DNA from: an uncultured Dehalococcoidales bacterium
GTDB taxonomy: Bacteria > Chloroflexota > Dehalococcoidia > UBA1151 > UBA1328
Length of the DNA stretch: 34,945 nt
Assembly: GCA_905614375.1 (NCBI GenBank)
Contig: CAJQSP010000037.1
Location: 1-34,945, forward strand
Direction: 5' to 3'
The notes under the pieces were generated by a model that had not been told where the DNA came from, searched no databases, and saw only the letters and a list, made by a program, of their open reading frames with translations. Made by a program: the position numbers and the translations under genes. Shown piece by piece: positions 7,706 through 16,560 of the stretch. Position 1 is the first letter of the stretch. Each line of letters opens with the position of its first letter.

Positions 7706-10528
7706 CTATCGCGATCCACTATCGAGTTCAATCAACCCCGCGCCTGGGACTGCATCCTTGAATAAATCCCTCATCCACGGGTGACAGGTGAACACAATAA
7801 CCTGATTGTTTTTAGCGATTTCCCCGAAAGACCTCGCTGCTTTCTCCGCCCTGTTGAGATCAAAGTTCACTAAAACTTCGTCAACCACAATTGGCAGATA
7901 CTCACGCTGCTCTCCAAACTCCTCAACGGCTGCAAACCGCATCGCTAGGTACAACTGCTCAAGGGTTCCCCGGCTCAACTTGGATGCCGGTTTATTCTGG
8001 GGGTAAGGATCAGTCTCAACAACGTGAAATTCAGGTTCGTCAAGTGGACTAAATACTCTCTCATATCTGCCATCCGTAAATTCAGAGAAGTAATCGGACG
8101 CTCTTTCCAAAATCGCCGGCTGACGTTCTTTTTCATATTTGTGGCGAGTCACATCCAACAACGCCATTGCAAGTGAATAGCGGGTCCAGTCGACGGCTTG
8201 ATCTTGTAATGCGGAAATCAGACTGGCTTTAGTCGCCCTAAATTTTGATGCCTGCTCGTCGTCAACGAGAGAATCAATATTTACAGTCAGTTCACCGAGC
8301 CGCTTATTAAGATCATTCCGGTCTCTTTCGATGCCCGCAAGTTCGGAGTCCAGCAATTCCAATTCCGAGATCATTAGATCTTTAGAATTTCCGTTCAGGT
8401 CGGTGTCGAGTTCCGTAAGATCGTAATCCGGTCCCACTATGTGTCGAAGATCGTCAAGCAAATCCCGTTCTGATCCTTCCAACTCTCGGTGCACGTCATG
8501 TTGGATTGCCAGCCTCCGAAACTCCTCGGCGTCCTCAGTTTTTCCTTCCGCGAGGAACTGATTAAACTCTGTCTCTATTTGTCGTAGCCGGCGAGTATCT
8601 GCGCCCAATTCAGTGTCCAACTCAGGCATAGACTGCTTAACCGCATCTCGTCTTTGAGATGCTAAATTCACCGAATCGAATAATTCTGAAATTTCGTTAG
8701 AAGCGGTCTGGACGGATATTGAATCGTCATCAATGCCAATACCTACAAGTTCTCCGACATCACTCACGAGTTCTCGATACTCATTTATATCGTCCTGAAT
8801 GGCGCTCACTCGGTCCTGACGTTCAGTGGCGAGTGATTGTCGCCCTTTAACAGTCTCGATCTGATTCAGAAAATCTGAAGCCCCGCGCGGTGAAAGAGCT
8901 TCGGGAAGATCATTCGCACTGAGCCAGCCGTGCCAGGACACGCACTCCTCCTGTCGTTTCTGTATATCGCTGATTTTCAGCTGTTCGGTGGAGCCTAGTT
9001 GACGCCGAAGCCGATCCTCAAATCGCCTATTTTCGAGTAACCTGCCACGATCGGCGTGCGAGATACCGGCAGGAGAAGAGCCTCGATCTCGTATCAAATT
9101 CCCGGCGAACAACAGACCGGATACACCGGCACCAATTCCAATTCCAAAAAAGACTGTGGAGTTAATCACCAAGCCTGTAATCGCCAGTGTTACTCCCGCG
9201 ATTACCGCGGTTGATGCGATCAGAAGCTGTGCACGATTTAATGAACGATCGTTTTCGCTAGTGGATTCTACTTTAAATTCACTACTTCTCTGTTCAGCGT
9301 GGCTAACTTCGGATTCGATTCTTTCTATCTCAAGTTCCCGAGCGCGTAGAATCTGATCCACTTCTGCACGGGAGGACCGGAACTGTTCAATCTGATCACG
9401 CAACGCTATCGTCAGATCAAAGTCAGCCACTCGCTGTTGGGTCCAATCCGGTCCAAGAGTGGCGAGATCTTCTTTTATTCGTGTTTGCTCCGAATAAAGT
9501 TCCGCTTGGCGCTCAGGGAGATCTCTTATTGAAGCTTCAAAAGCTCCACGCTGCTCCACTATTTTCCTGACAGCACGCGAGCGTTCTAGAAGTGGTTCAT
9601 GAAGTATCTCTTCTGTCGAAGCATCAAATGCAATATGATGCCTATCTGTCACGTCCTCAACGGTCGATCGCGCGTTGGCGAGCTTCTCTTCGAGAGTATC
9701 TAACCTTGATATCGGGTCCTCAGGGAATTCAGTCCGTATAGGAATTTCTGCGAGCCGCTCTCGATTATTACCGAGATCAATCCATGTGTCCCAAGCTTCG
9801 ATACGTCGATTGAGCAGACGACGATTTGATTGCCCATCACTAATCGAATCATTGATCTTGACCGCACTTACTTTCGTCTCAGCCTCTTCTTTTTTGAGCG
9901 CTCGATACTCCGTTGCCTGATTTTGGACCGTACGCAAACCCGATTCAGTATCGTCCAAATCACGAAGAATCTGTGCAACCCGCTGTTTTTGTCCACCGGG
10001 TAGAAATATCTCGTTTTTCGCCTTATCGACTTCACGCAATGTTTCAGTCATCCGAGGAGCACTCATACCCGCTCCGTATAGCAAGCTCTTGATTTCCTCG
10101 TTGTTGGCGGAATTAAACGACGACAACTCATCCAAATCAAAAGCAAATATTGACTCGAATACAGATCGCGTTGCCCCCCCCAGTAAACGAGGTAATTCTG
10201 AAGCATCAATCGGGTTATTTTGAGCATCATGGAGCGCCACAGTACCTGCCGCAGTCCGACCCGCGTGACGAGCGATAGTCAAACTTCTATCATCATCCAT
10301 TGTGACGCGCAAAGAACCACCATGTTTAAGGTTACTCTCGATGAGATATTTGTTGTCAGACGTTCTTCCTGTCGGAAATCCGAACAAAATCTGACGCACA
10401 TAGCTAAGAATGGTGCTTTTGCCAGCTTCGTTAGGCCCGTAAATCACTGTCAGCGGGCTTTCGAACTGATCAATTGTTTTATCGGAAAGCGTGCCAAATC
10501 CGTCTATCTTGATTTCGTCAATTCTCAC
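7706..10528 (-). CDS. YhaN/SbcC-like AAA ATPase with coiled coils
   Basis: A 940-residue ATPase of the SMC/Rad50/YhaN type. Walker A GPNEAGKST is at residues 31-39 and the YhaN-like N-terminal block FAFDLDELSSF follows. The long middle is rich in Glu, Arg and Leu (coiled coil). Near the C-terminus are an ABC-signature-like LSRGTLEQLYLAMRFA and Walker B YLPIVVDEVLVNFD. In the middle (about 435-480) sits a pair of hydrophobic segments (ALIASTAVIAGVTLAITGLV-type), a feature of YhaN proteins. Start is GTG; its first bases overlap the TGA of the upstream nuclease gene (GTGA). It likely acts with that nuclease on DNA ends. Confidence 0.88.
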   Translation of the reverse strand: MRIDEIKIDGFGTLSDKTIDQFESPLTVIYGPNEAGKSTILSYVRQILFGFPTGRTSDNKYLIESNLKHGGSLRVTMDDDRSLTIARHAGRTAAGTVALHDAQNNPIDASELPRLLGGATRSVFESIFAFDLDELSSFNSANNEEIKSLLYGAGMSAPRMTETLREVDKAKNEIFLPGGQKQRVAQILRDLDDTESGLRTVQNQATEYRALKKEEAETKVSAVKINDSISDGQSNRRLLNRRIEAWDTWIDLGNNRERLAEIPIRTEFPEDPISRLDTLEEKLANARSTVEDVTDRHHIAFDASTEEILHEPLLERSRAVRKIVEQRGAFEASIRDLPERQAELYSEQTRIKEDLATLGPDWTQQRVADFDLTIALRDQIEQFRSSRAEVDQILRARELEIERIESEVSHAEQRSSEFKVESTSENDRSLNRAQLLIASTAVIAGVTLAITGLVINSTVFFGIGIGAGVSGLLFAGNLIRDRGSSPAGISHADRGRLLENRRFEDRLRRQLGSTEQLKISDIQKRQEECVSWHGWLSANDLPEALSPRGASDFLNQIETVKGRQSLATERQDRVSAIQDDINEYRELVSDVGELVGIGIDDDSISVQTASNEISELFDSVNLASQRRDAVKQSMPELDTELGADTRRLRQIETEFNQFLAEGKTEDAEEFRRLAIQHDVHRELEGSERDLLDDLRHIVGPDYDLTELDTDLNGNSKDLMISELELLDSELAGIERDRNDLNKRLGELTVNIDSLVDDEQASKFRATKASLISALQDQAVDWTRYSLAMALLDVTRHKYEKERQPAILERASDYFSEFTDGRYERVFSPLDEPEFHVVETDPYPQNKPASKLSRGTLEQLYLAMRFAAVEEFGEQREYLPIVVDEVLVNFDLNRAEKAARSFGEIAKNNQVIVFTCHPWMRDLFKDAVPGAGLIELDSGSR

Positions 10529-11823
10529 GATTGCGAACCTTCTTCCTCAACCAGATAGAACAGGAGGATCCGCTCTGCCTCATCAATCAAATCGACAAGG
10601 ATTGATTCAGACGGAACAGAATCCCTGATGTATCTACGGGCTTTACCGTGCTCATAAAGTTTCTCAAGCTCCGCACTGTCCTTTAGTTGTGCAAGCTGTT
10701 CGGGGGCTTTTTTTATCTGGTCAATTAGTGTCAATAAATCAGCTACAAAATCGGTCCCCAAAGCCAGTTGTTCGCGATCGAATTGCATAGAACTGCCGTC
10801 GATGATTTTTTCGCAAAGAGCGAATGGACGTAACCCAGTAAACGTCGAATTGAGCCTGTCCCGGAGATCGGAGGAATAATTCGGACGAACCAGCGAGTCG
10901 TGAAGTGACCCGCTCCCAGTCAGACGTATACGGTACACAAGGTGTCTACCGTCGTTCCCATCAATTGCAGAGTTAACCTTTTCATCTAGGGCATCGATCA
11001 GATCTTGATCGGTTTGTAGTTCGTCAATCGAACATGCGAGTTCTTCCCAACGAATTCCGTCTGTCGGATGGAACTCAAGCTTCGTAACCCCACCGTGTTC
11101 GTCCATTTCCACCTTGTAGACCCCTCTAGAACCACGCTCATTACGATGTCTGCCCTGCGAATTACCTGGATACACCACGACTGGTGCCCCGTCATCTAGA
11201 CCGCGGATCTCACGGCGGGTGTGGACGTGCCCCAGCGCCCAGTAATCGTGTCCGCTGGCCACGAGATCCTCGATCGTGCAGGGAGCGTAATTTTCATGAC
11301 CGGTATCTGCCCCAACGTTTGCATGAATTAGCCCGATCGATGGTCGACTGGCGATGGGGGACGGGAATAACTTGACAAGGTTAGTGCGAACCTCCTGGGT
11401 CGAGTACGAAACTCCGGTCACAATAGGACTGTGTGGGTCATCGTCGTCGAAGGGAATTGCGTGAGGTTCGGGCCCAAATTGGTGGGCACCCTCAGGCCAG
11501 TCCAATCCGGCCTGCCAACCGTCAAGCGGATCATGATTACCATGACAGACAAACGCTCTGATACCGTGCTGGCTCAAGCGTTCCAGCCCGGAAACAAAAC
11601 TCAACTGGGCTCCGAGAGTGTTCTTGTCCGCTGAATCGAATACATCACCGGCAATCAGGAGTGCGTCGATTTCTTCTTCAATACATAACTCGACGATGCG
11701 GTCGTAGGTCTCAAATGTTGATTTACGAAGGATCTCCGCTAGATCAGGAAATTCAGATGAAAGCACACCGAACTGACTGTCCAAATGAAGATCAGAGGCG
11801 TGTACAAAACGGTAGATTGCCAT
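10525..11823 (-). CDS. YhaM/SbcD-like metallophosphoesterase (DNA exonuclease)
   Basis: A 432-residue calcineurin-like phosphoesterase of the SbcD/Mre11/YhaO class. Metal-binding motifs are in order: ASDLHLDS (Asp11, His13), IAGDVFDSAD (Asp60), CHGNHDPLD (Asn96, His97), LIHANVG and the closing GHVHTR. The C-terminal 200 residues form the usual cap and partner-binding region. The gene overlaps the ATPase gene by four bases, so the two are translationally coupled, as expected for a nuclease-ATPase pair that processes DNA breaks. Sequence alone does not settle whether it is closer to SbcD or to the YhaO group. Confidence 0.88.
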   Translation of the reverse strand: MAIYRFVHASDLHLDSQFGVLSSEFPDLAEILRKSTFETYDRIVELCIEEEIDALLIAGDVFDSADKNTLGAQLSFVSGLERLSQHGIRAFVCHGNHDPLDGWQAGLDWPEGAHQFGPEPHAIPFDDDDPHSPIVTGVSYSTQEVRTNLVKLFPSPIASRPSIGLIHANVGADTGHENYAPCTIEDLVASGHDYWALGHVHTRREIRGLDDGAPVVVYPGNSQGRHRNERGSRGVYKVEMDEHGGVTKLEFHPTDGIRWEELACSIDELQTDQDLIDALDEKVNSAIDGNDGRHLVYRIRLTGSGSLHDSLVRPNYSSDLRDRLNSTFTGLRPFALCEKIIDGSSMQFDREQLALGTDFVADLLTLIDQIKKAPEQLAQLKDSAELEKLYEHGKARRYIRDSVPSESILVDLIDEAERILLFYLVEEEGSQS

Positions 11824-12067
11824 AGGTCCATCAATATCCTCACTGAGTGCAGGTAGAAGATTCGGCTGCGATTTCAGTTGGTTTAGATCGTGCCTGACTC
11901 TACACGAAAATCTTGCGACTGCTTGGGGAGTGCGAATCTACTTATTCTCATGCCCTAACATCACTCATCGCAGCATCCACAAGGTCTGCCAATCGATCCC
12001 GCTGGCTGGCTCACCGATAATCACAACTCGATACGGAGCACAACAGGAATTCCCTTTACCACCCCAT

Positions 12068-12547
12068 CTAGTTTTCGGTTGATCCTTCGGGTTTAGGGTT
12101 GCGTGAAATCATTTCTAGCCAGTTGCCGCCGGGGTCTTGGAAGTAGATTGCGAAACGGGCCCAAGGGTATTCTAGTTCGCGTTCGTAGCGGGGTCCGAAC
12201 GTTTTGATCCCCTCAGATTCAAGTCGGTCTCGCCAAGTTGGCACATCGTCGACGATCATTGCGGCGTGGGCAGAGCCGGGTCGGTTTCGATCGAACTGGT
12301 CAGAGCGTTTCTCACCGCGAGGTCGCATGTATTCGATTAGCTCGATTGAGTGTCCGTCACCAACACCGACGTACGCCTGTCGTATTTTGACGTCTTCGTA
12401 ACCGACTACTTCAGATATCCATGGGGTTTCAGAGATGACGGGAGCTCGGTCGACGTTCATGCCGAGCACACGTGTGTAGAAATCAAGAGCTTTATCCAGG
12501 TCTTCAACAATGAAGCCGGTGTGGTATATGTTGTGGATGGATGGCAT
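12068..12547 (-). CDS. VOC (glyoxalase/dioxygenase) family protein
   Basis: A 159-residue vicinal-oxygen-chelate protein with two beta-alpha-beta-beta-beta modules. Likely metal ligands are visible: His in IYHTGFIVEDL near residue 9, Glu in IELIEY, His in GSAHAAMIVDDV, and Glu in GNWLEMISR. The start at 12545-12547 (MPSIHNIYHTG) matches the family N-terminus; the longer upstream frame reads back through the amidohydrolase gene. It lies 40 bases after that gene on the same strand, so the two probably form an operon. The family includes glyoxalase I, epimerases and extradiol dioxygenases; the substrate is unknown. Confidence 0.88.
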   Translation of the reverse strand: MPSIHNIYHTGFIVEDLDKALDFYTRVLGMNVDRAPVISETPWISEVVGYEDVKIRQAYVGVGDGHSIELIEYMRPRGEKRSDQFDRNRPGSAHAAMIVDDVPTWRDRLESEGIKTFGPRYERELEYPWARFAIYFQDPGGNWLEMISRNPKPEGSTEN

Positions 12548-12587
12548 GGTTGGGGTGAGGTTTACGAAGCGAACAGGGAGGCGTGAT

Positions 12588-13520
12588 CTAAATTTGGTAG
12601 TACTTTTCTGCGTTAGTTCGGAAGAGTTTTGTTCGTTCTTCTTCGGTGAAATCTGAGGTGATTTCATCGTAGGCGTTCCAGACGGTTGCATAGTCGCTGA
12701 AGAGGCTGTCGACGGGGAAGTTGGACGCGAACATGCAACGGTCGACGCCTAGAATCTCGATCATATCGAGTACGAACGGTGCGATTGAGTCGATTGTCCA
12801 CTTCTGATCGAGCATTCCCAGTGCGGAGATTTTTCCAGAGACGTTCGGGGCGGTTCCCAAGGCTTCGAGTCCTTTGCGCCACTCTCGCAAATCTCCAGGT
12901 GTCCGACCGATTGGCATTGCGGCGTGGCCAAGAACGACTTGTACTTCGGGAATGTCGTTGGCGAGTTTGGCGGCGTCTTGTAGCTGCCAAGGCCATATTT
13001 GCACTTCAAACGATCCGTTCAATTTTTCCAATAGCTTAAATCCGGACAACCACTGGGGATCGCTCATTAGGTTTCCAGCTTCGGCGAAGCGGAAGTTTGG
13101 CTTGTCTTCAGACCAGTTGAGCATGTGCCGAATGCCACGCCAGTTGGCGTGCTGGGCATGGCGTTCTAGCGTGTCTTCGACATTAGGATCCGAGAGGTTT
13201 GCGTAGGCAATGATCGCGTTGGGCATGCCTTTTGAGTTGGGATCGTCAGCAACAGATTGCAGCCAAGCGGTTTCGCCCACGGGATCGGCGTTGTGATCCC
13301 ATTCAGCCTGAACATGAACCGATTTCACTAGAGGAATGTCTTTTGCACCTTCGTGAAGATCGCTGATTAACCACGATTGTCGAATTGCTGAATAATCGCC
13401 AACGAAGTGATCAATAGCTTCTGTGAGCCACGGGTAGGGATTGTTTTCAAGGTCCCAGAGGTGGTGATGCGTGTCGATGAATTCAGGTAGCAATGTGGCG
13501 CCTTTATTGCCGGATATCAT
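12588..13520 (-). CDS. COG3618 amidohydrolase, sugar lactonase-like
   Basis: A 310-residue TIM-barrel amidohydrolase (amidohydrolase 2 family). The N-terminal FIDTHHHLWDLENNPYPWL is the hallmark of the COG3618 group, which includes L-fuconolactonase and L-rhamnono-lactonase. Further motifs are SVHVQAEWD, RGIRHML, VVLGHAAMP and the C-terminal CMFASNFPVDS, which holds the catalytic-Asp position of this fold. The mutarotase-family genes 2-3 kb away and the rhamnonate-dehydratase-like gene at 31 kb fit a sugar-lactone substrate, but that is inference; dicarboxylate lactonases also belong here. Confidence 0.87.
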   Translation of the reverse strand: MISGNKGATLLPEFIDTHHHLWDLENNPYPWLTEAIDHFVGDYSAIRQSWLISDLHEGAKDIPLVKSVHVQAEWDHNADPVGETAWLQSVADDPNSKGMPNAIIAYANLSDPNVEDTLERHAQHANWRGIRHMLNWSEDKPNFRFAEAGNLMSDPQWLSGFKLLEKLNGSFEVQIWPWQLQDAAKLANDIPEVQVVLGHAAMPIGRTPGDLREWRKGLEALGTAPNVSGKISALGMLDQKWTIDSIAPFVLDMIEILGVDRCMFASNFPVDSLFSDYATVWNAYDEITSDFTEEERTKLFRTNAEKYYQI

Positions 13521-13826
13521 GGTTTGCCGTTGCGTTGACCGACTAAGTCGGACACAGTTTAGCTAGCTGCAGAGATAATTGGTCATGACCTATACGGATT
13601 TATCGCTCGGACAGATGGTCATCTTGATTGGATCTAAGGCAGCGATACCGCCGATCCTGGCGACTCTCGCTTTGACGAACTAGATGGAGATGATGCTGAC
13701 GATCTAGGATTCGCAGAATTTCTCGAGTCGGTCGATACGGCCGTCTGCTTGGACTCTACAAACGTCACAGATCTCGGGATGTGAGGATCAGTCCAAAGTT
13801 CACGATGAGATAAAGGAGGGCCTGAT
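13521..13826. other. intergenic, no gene recognised
   Basis: About 305 bases between the amidohydrolase start and the end of the UGSC gene, both minus strand. The plus strand holds only a 30-odd-codon ATG frame with no motif or ribosome binding site. The segment probably carries the amidohydrolase promoter, but I cannot point to specific boxes. Confidence 0.35.
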
Positions 13827-14381
13827 CTACCCTCGCCTCGCGAGCAGTGAACCGATAATCTGAGGAGAGGCTTCTATTGCTCGTTCTCGGATTTGTACGT
13901 GGCTTAGGCTACCGATAGGGTGTTGGATTAGCGCGAATGGATAATCGGGCATGCCGCCTAGATTGGCAATTGCTTTGGCACCGGATTCGAACGGTCCCGT
14001 GCAAATTGCTATTGCGGGAACGCCGAGGGCTTCGAGCTTGAGTGAATCGTACACACTGGACGACGAGCAGCTTCCTCAGTCACCGTTTGCCAGTATCGCA
14101 ACATCAACTTCATTCGAAAAATCACCGAGGAGATCGGGTTCAGCGGGTCGAGATGCGTCGCCTTTGTTGATTCGGTAGGCGCTTGCGACTTCGAATCGTT
14201 CGGCGATTACATCGTAGATGGCATCGAGAAGGGGTTCTGCATTAAGCTTGTCGTTCCGAAGAAGTCCGATGCGCATACCCTTCAGCGACTCAGGACGTTC
14301 AGCCATGCCATCGGTCACGATCGACTGCGGTGAGGTCGGGTCGAGAACTCGGAATGTATTCTCACTTGTATCGGTTGCCAT
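13827..14381 (-). CDS. UGSC-family selenoprotein with in-frame UGA (Sec102)
   Basis: Two adjacent minus-strand frames (14381-14076 and 14054-13827) are in the same phase, separated by one TGA at 14078-14076 and seven sense codons. Read through, they give one 184-residue protein with VAILANGD-U-GSCSSSSVYDSL. This is the motif that names the UGSC family, a selenoprotein group known from marine metagenomes, where Sec-Gly-Ser-Cys is followed by Ser/Val, a polar helix and 'E-x-L-G-V-P-x-x-x-x-x-x-x-F'. Here LEALGVPAIAICTGPF follows exactly. Sec102 and Cys105 would form a CxxC-like redox pair. TAGGAG lies 6 bases before the ATG. It sits 33 bases after a conserved 355-aa gene, probably in one operon. 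Enzymatic activity is unknown. Standard gene calling would split or truncate it. Confidence 0.9.
14041..14057 (-). promoter_or_regulatory. candidate bacterial SECIS hairpin
   Basis: On the minus strand, 18 bases after the UGA, AGUG (14057-14054) pairs with CACU (14044-14041) around a 9-base loop UGUACGAUU. The loop starts 22 bases after UGA and has G at its second position. Both agree with the usual description of bacterial SECIS elements (apical loop about 16-37 bases from UGA, a G in the first two loop bases). The stem is only 4 bp; AGCU elements further out could extend it. Folding was done by eye. Confidence 0.5.
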
Positions 14382-14414
14382 GCGACGCTCCTAGAAAATT
14401 ATTCTCACTATATA

Positions 14415-15482
14415 TTACTCCTTTGTGATGATTGGTCGGGTTACGACTTTAGATCGAGATCCTAGCGACCATAGCGGTATGACCGCGCTCCAGGCTCCGC
14501 CGTCGCCACCAACTACGATTGGGATTGCTGATTCAGGCGAATCTAGGACGCTTATTGGCTCGTCGTCGTTTTCAACGGTTAGTTCTGCGTTTGAGTCTTT
14601 CTGTGCCCCGCTTGGAAAACCCATGGCGATCCACTCAGATGTCGGTTTGCATGCGTTTTCGAACAGGTATTGTCCGACTTGCTCTTTCTTCCATCCAGCA
14701 GTCGTGAAGTGGGCCGCGTGTTCAGGGCATATGATCAATATCACCTGCTTTACGCTGGGCCCCATTGGATAGAGACGTTGAGCGAATGCATCGAGGATTC
14801 CCTCTGGCGTGTCGGCTTCGTGCTCTCCAAATTGGGTTGCACTAAGCCCGGAAACGACAGTTACTGAACTATCTGATTCATCGATTCCACGCGTTACATG
14901 AAGTGGACTCCAGTTTTCGGGCAGCGCTTGATCGTTTTCGGCTACACACCATGTATATTTTCCGGGATGACCTAGAGTCGCTTTATCGAGTCCGTCGTTG
15001 CTTCTGGTACCAAGGACGTTCATGACTATAAGCCTGATCGCTCTTCCGATCGTTGCATTTGCACGGTAGCCTGGCCCGAAAGTTGAAACACCTGAGTTGA
15101 TCTCGAGTTGTTTAGTGATCGGTCCATTTACGATCAGCATGATCGCTGCGCCCATGGTCGAAACCGTGATTCCATGGAGATTGAACTCGGGCTTGGTTAT
15201 GGCTTCGACTGCTGCTGCAACGACGGGCATGTACTCGGGTTTACAGCCTGCCATAACAGCGTTGATAGCTGCTTTTTCGGCGGTGATAACTGCGCCTTTG
15301 ACCGGTTCGATACCGAGTATGACGTCGGGTGCGAGATTGGCGGCTGCAAGCATCGCAGTGACTGCTTTTGGTGTGGGTGGAACTACGGGTAGGCCATCGG
15401 ACCAGCTTTTTTCGAAGTAGGCCTCGATGGCTTCGAGGGGACCGGGAAGTTCGAGGTAGTCGGATGTTAGACGGGGTGTCAC
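14415..15482 (-). CDS. conserved protein, neighbour of UGSC selenoprotein
   Basis: A 355-residue protein starting with GTG. Conserved-looking blocks are SWSDGLPVVPPTPKAV (about 27-42), INAVMAGCKPEYMPVVAAAVEA, NLHGITVSTMGA, FGPGYRANATIGRAIRLI, LGHPGKYTWCVAEN, and ICPEHAAHF in the second half. I recall this family as one that accompanies UGSC-type proteins, but it has no known activity. The two Cys (in MAGCKPEY and YTWCVAEN) sit in the best-conserved blocks and could work with the selenoprotein's redox pair. No signal peptide or membrane helix is evident. The gap to the UGSC start is 33 bases, which implies one transcript. Confidence 0.75.
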   Translation of the reverse strand: MTPRLTSDYLELPGPLEAIEAYFEKSWSDGLPVVPPTPKAVTAMLAAANLAPDVILGIEPVKGAVITAEKAAINAVMAGCKPEYMPVVAAAVEAITKPEFNLHGITVSTMGAAIMLIVNGPITKQLEINSGVSTFGPGYRANATIGRAIRLIVMNVLGTRSNDGLDKATLGHPGKYTWCVAENDQALPENWSPLHVTRGIDESDSSVTVVSGLSATQFGEHEADTPEGILDAFAQRLYPMGPSVKQVILIICPEHAAHFTTAGWKKEQVGQYLFENACKPTSEWIAMGFPSGAQKDSNAELTVENDDEPISVLDSPESAIPIVVGGDGGAWSAVIPLWSLGSRSKVVTRPIITKE

Positions 15483-15564
15483 AAGTGACGTTTTCTACTT
15501 AATTGGGTGGCGGTTTTGATAGTCGTTTGGCTAGGACGGTTTTCTAGCTGCAAATGGTGCAGGA

Positions 15565-15592
15565 AGATCCTAAAGATCAATTCACGATGACA
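15565..15592 (+). repeat. REP-like dispersed repeat, degenerate copy
   Basis: AGATCCTAAAGATCAATTCA followed by CGATGACA has the same length and flanks as the unit at 648-675, with several mismatches that break the palindrome. It lies between the 355-aa gene and the minus-strand mutarotase gene. Confidence 0.45.
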
Positions 15593-15599
15593 GTGCAAG

Positions 15600-15923
15600 C
15601 TAATCCGCGTGGAAGACTTCTCGCCAGGTGGTCATGTTTTCATCGGCGTGGGCGCCGTCGGGTAGTTGGAAGAACGGAGACATGTCGTCCTGCCAGCGTT
15701 GATTGACGTCTTCTTTGGACATCCCTGCGATTGACGCCTCATGCGACTCGTCGCATTCAACATATCCAAACAGTGTGCCATCTTCTCGGAAGAAGATCGT
15801 GTAGTTGCGCCATCCGGTACGAATTAGAGCTTCTGACATCTCAGGCCAGATGTCGTCGTGTCGCTGTTTGTACTCTTCGACCATCTCCGGGTGGATTTTC
15901 ATCTCGAATCCGACTCGTTGCAT
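15600..15923 (-). CDS. rhaM: L-rhamnose mutarotase family protein
   Basis: A 107-residue protein of the RhaM family (dimeric alpha-beta barrel), which interconverts the alpha and beta anomers of L-rhamnose. Matching features are RVGFEMKIHPEMVEEYKQRH with the active-site His, DIWPEM, LIRTGWRNYTIFF, GTLFGYVEC, and WWxxM-like WQDDMSPFF. Length is normal (about 104). A GAGG ribosome binding site precedes the ATG at 15921-15923. It is transcribed away from the second mutarotase-family gene at 16056, so the 132-base gap between them probably holds both promoters. Confidence 0.85.
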   Translation of the reverse strand: MQRVGFEMKIHPEMVEEYKQRHDDIWPEMSEALIRTGWRNYTIFFREDGTLFGYVECDESHEASIAGMSKEDVNQRWQDDMSPFFQLPDGAHADENMTTWREVFHAD

Positions 15924-16055
15924 GTTGCTACAACCTCATTTCTAAAGAGAGCCACTAAGCTAAATAAAATATTCTGACGCTGCAGAGTGTAGGCTATGGG
16001 CTCGTCGAAATCATTTTTTTAGCAGTAATACCTTGATGATCTGGAGCGAGAACGA

Positions 16056-16400
16056 ATGTCGAAGTCGATAGCACAGGTTTTGGACCTCAAAGACGATCCT
16101 AAGATTATTGCCGAATACGAGGAGTACCACCGCAATGTGTGGCCTGAGGTACTTGAGGCGTTGAAGGGCATTGGAATCGAGCGTATGGAGATTTTCCGAA
16201 GTGGGAATCACTTATTCATGTACTGCACGGTTCCTGATGATTTCGATCCACGTCGTGATTTCCAGAGCTACACGGCTTCGAAGCGGGCTGAAGAGTGGAA
16301 CGATCTGATGTCGACGTATCAGCAGAAGGTTGCACAAGCTGCCGAAGATGACTGGTGGTATCCGATGAGTTTAGCGTTCGATTCGGCGTGGCAGGCTTAA
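16056..16400 (+). CDS. L-rhamnose/L-fucose mutarotase family protein (COG3254)
   Basis: A 114-residue paralogue of the preceding gene, in the subgroup sometimes called type 2 L-fucose mutarotase. Blocks are AQVLDLKDDPKIIAEYEEYH (catalytic His), NVWPEVLEALKGIGIERMEI, FRSGNHLFMYC, and WNDLMSTYQQKV with WWYPM. GGAG lies upstream of the ATG. Two divergent genes of one mutarotase family suggest two related sugars, such as L-rhamnose and L-fucose. The sugar cannot be fixed from sequence. Confidence 0.82.
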   Translation: MSKSIAQVLDLKDDPKIIAEYEEYHRNVWPEVLEALKGIGIERMEIFRSGNHLFMYCTVPDDFDPRRDFQSYTASKRAEEWNDLMSTYQQKVAQAAEDDWWYPMSLAFDSAWQA

Positions 16401-16560
16401 CCTCGTTTTCTTGGGTAGTTGACTTGGTTAAGTAGTGGTTTGCTTTTTGAACCGGGCACTCCGCCCTGACGTTCCGCCGAAGGTCTCTACACTTCGCTGG
16501 CGCTGCGGTCGAGAAGTTAGGTGGTTGGCTAAATCAAAGATGACGTCGCAAAGGGTAGAG

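Noticed and set aside
13827..14054. The 75-codon GTG frame as a separate gene
   Set aside because: It begins inside the UGSC motif, has no ribosome binding site, and is in phase with the upstream frame through one UGA.
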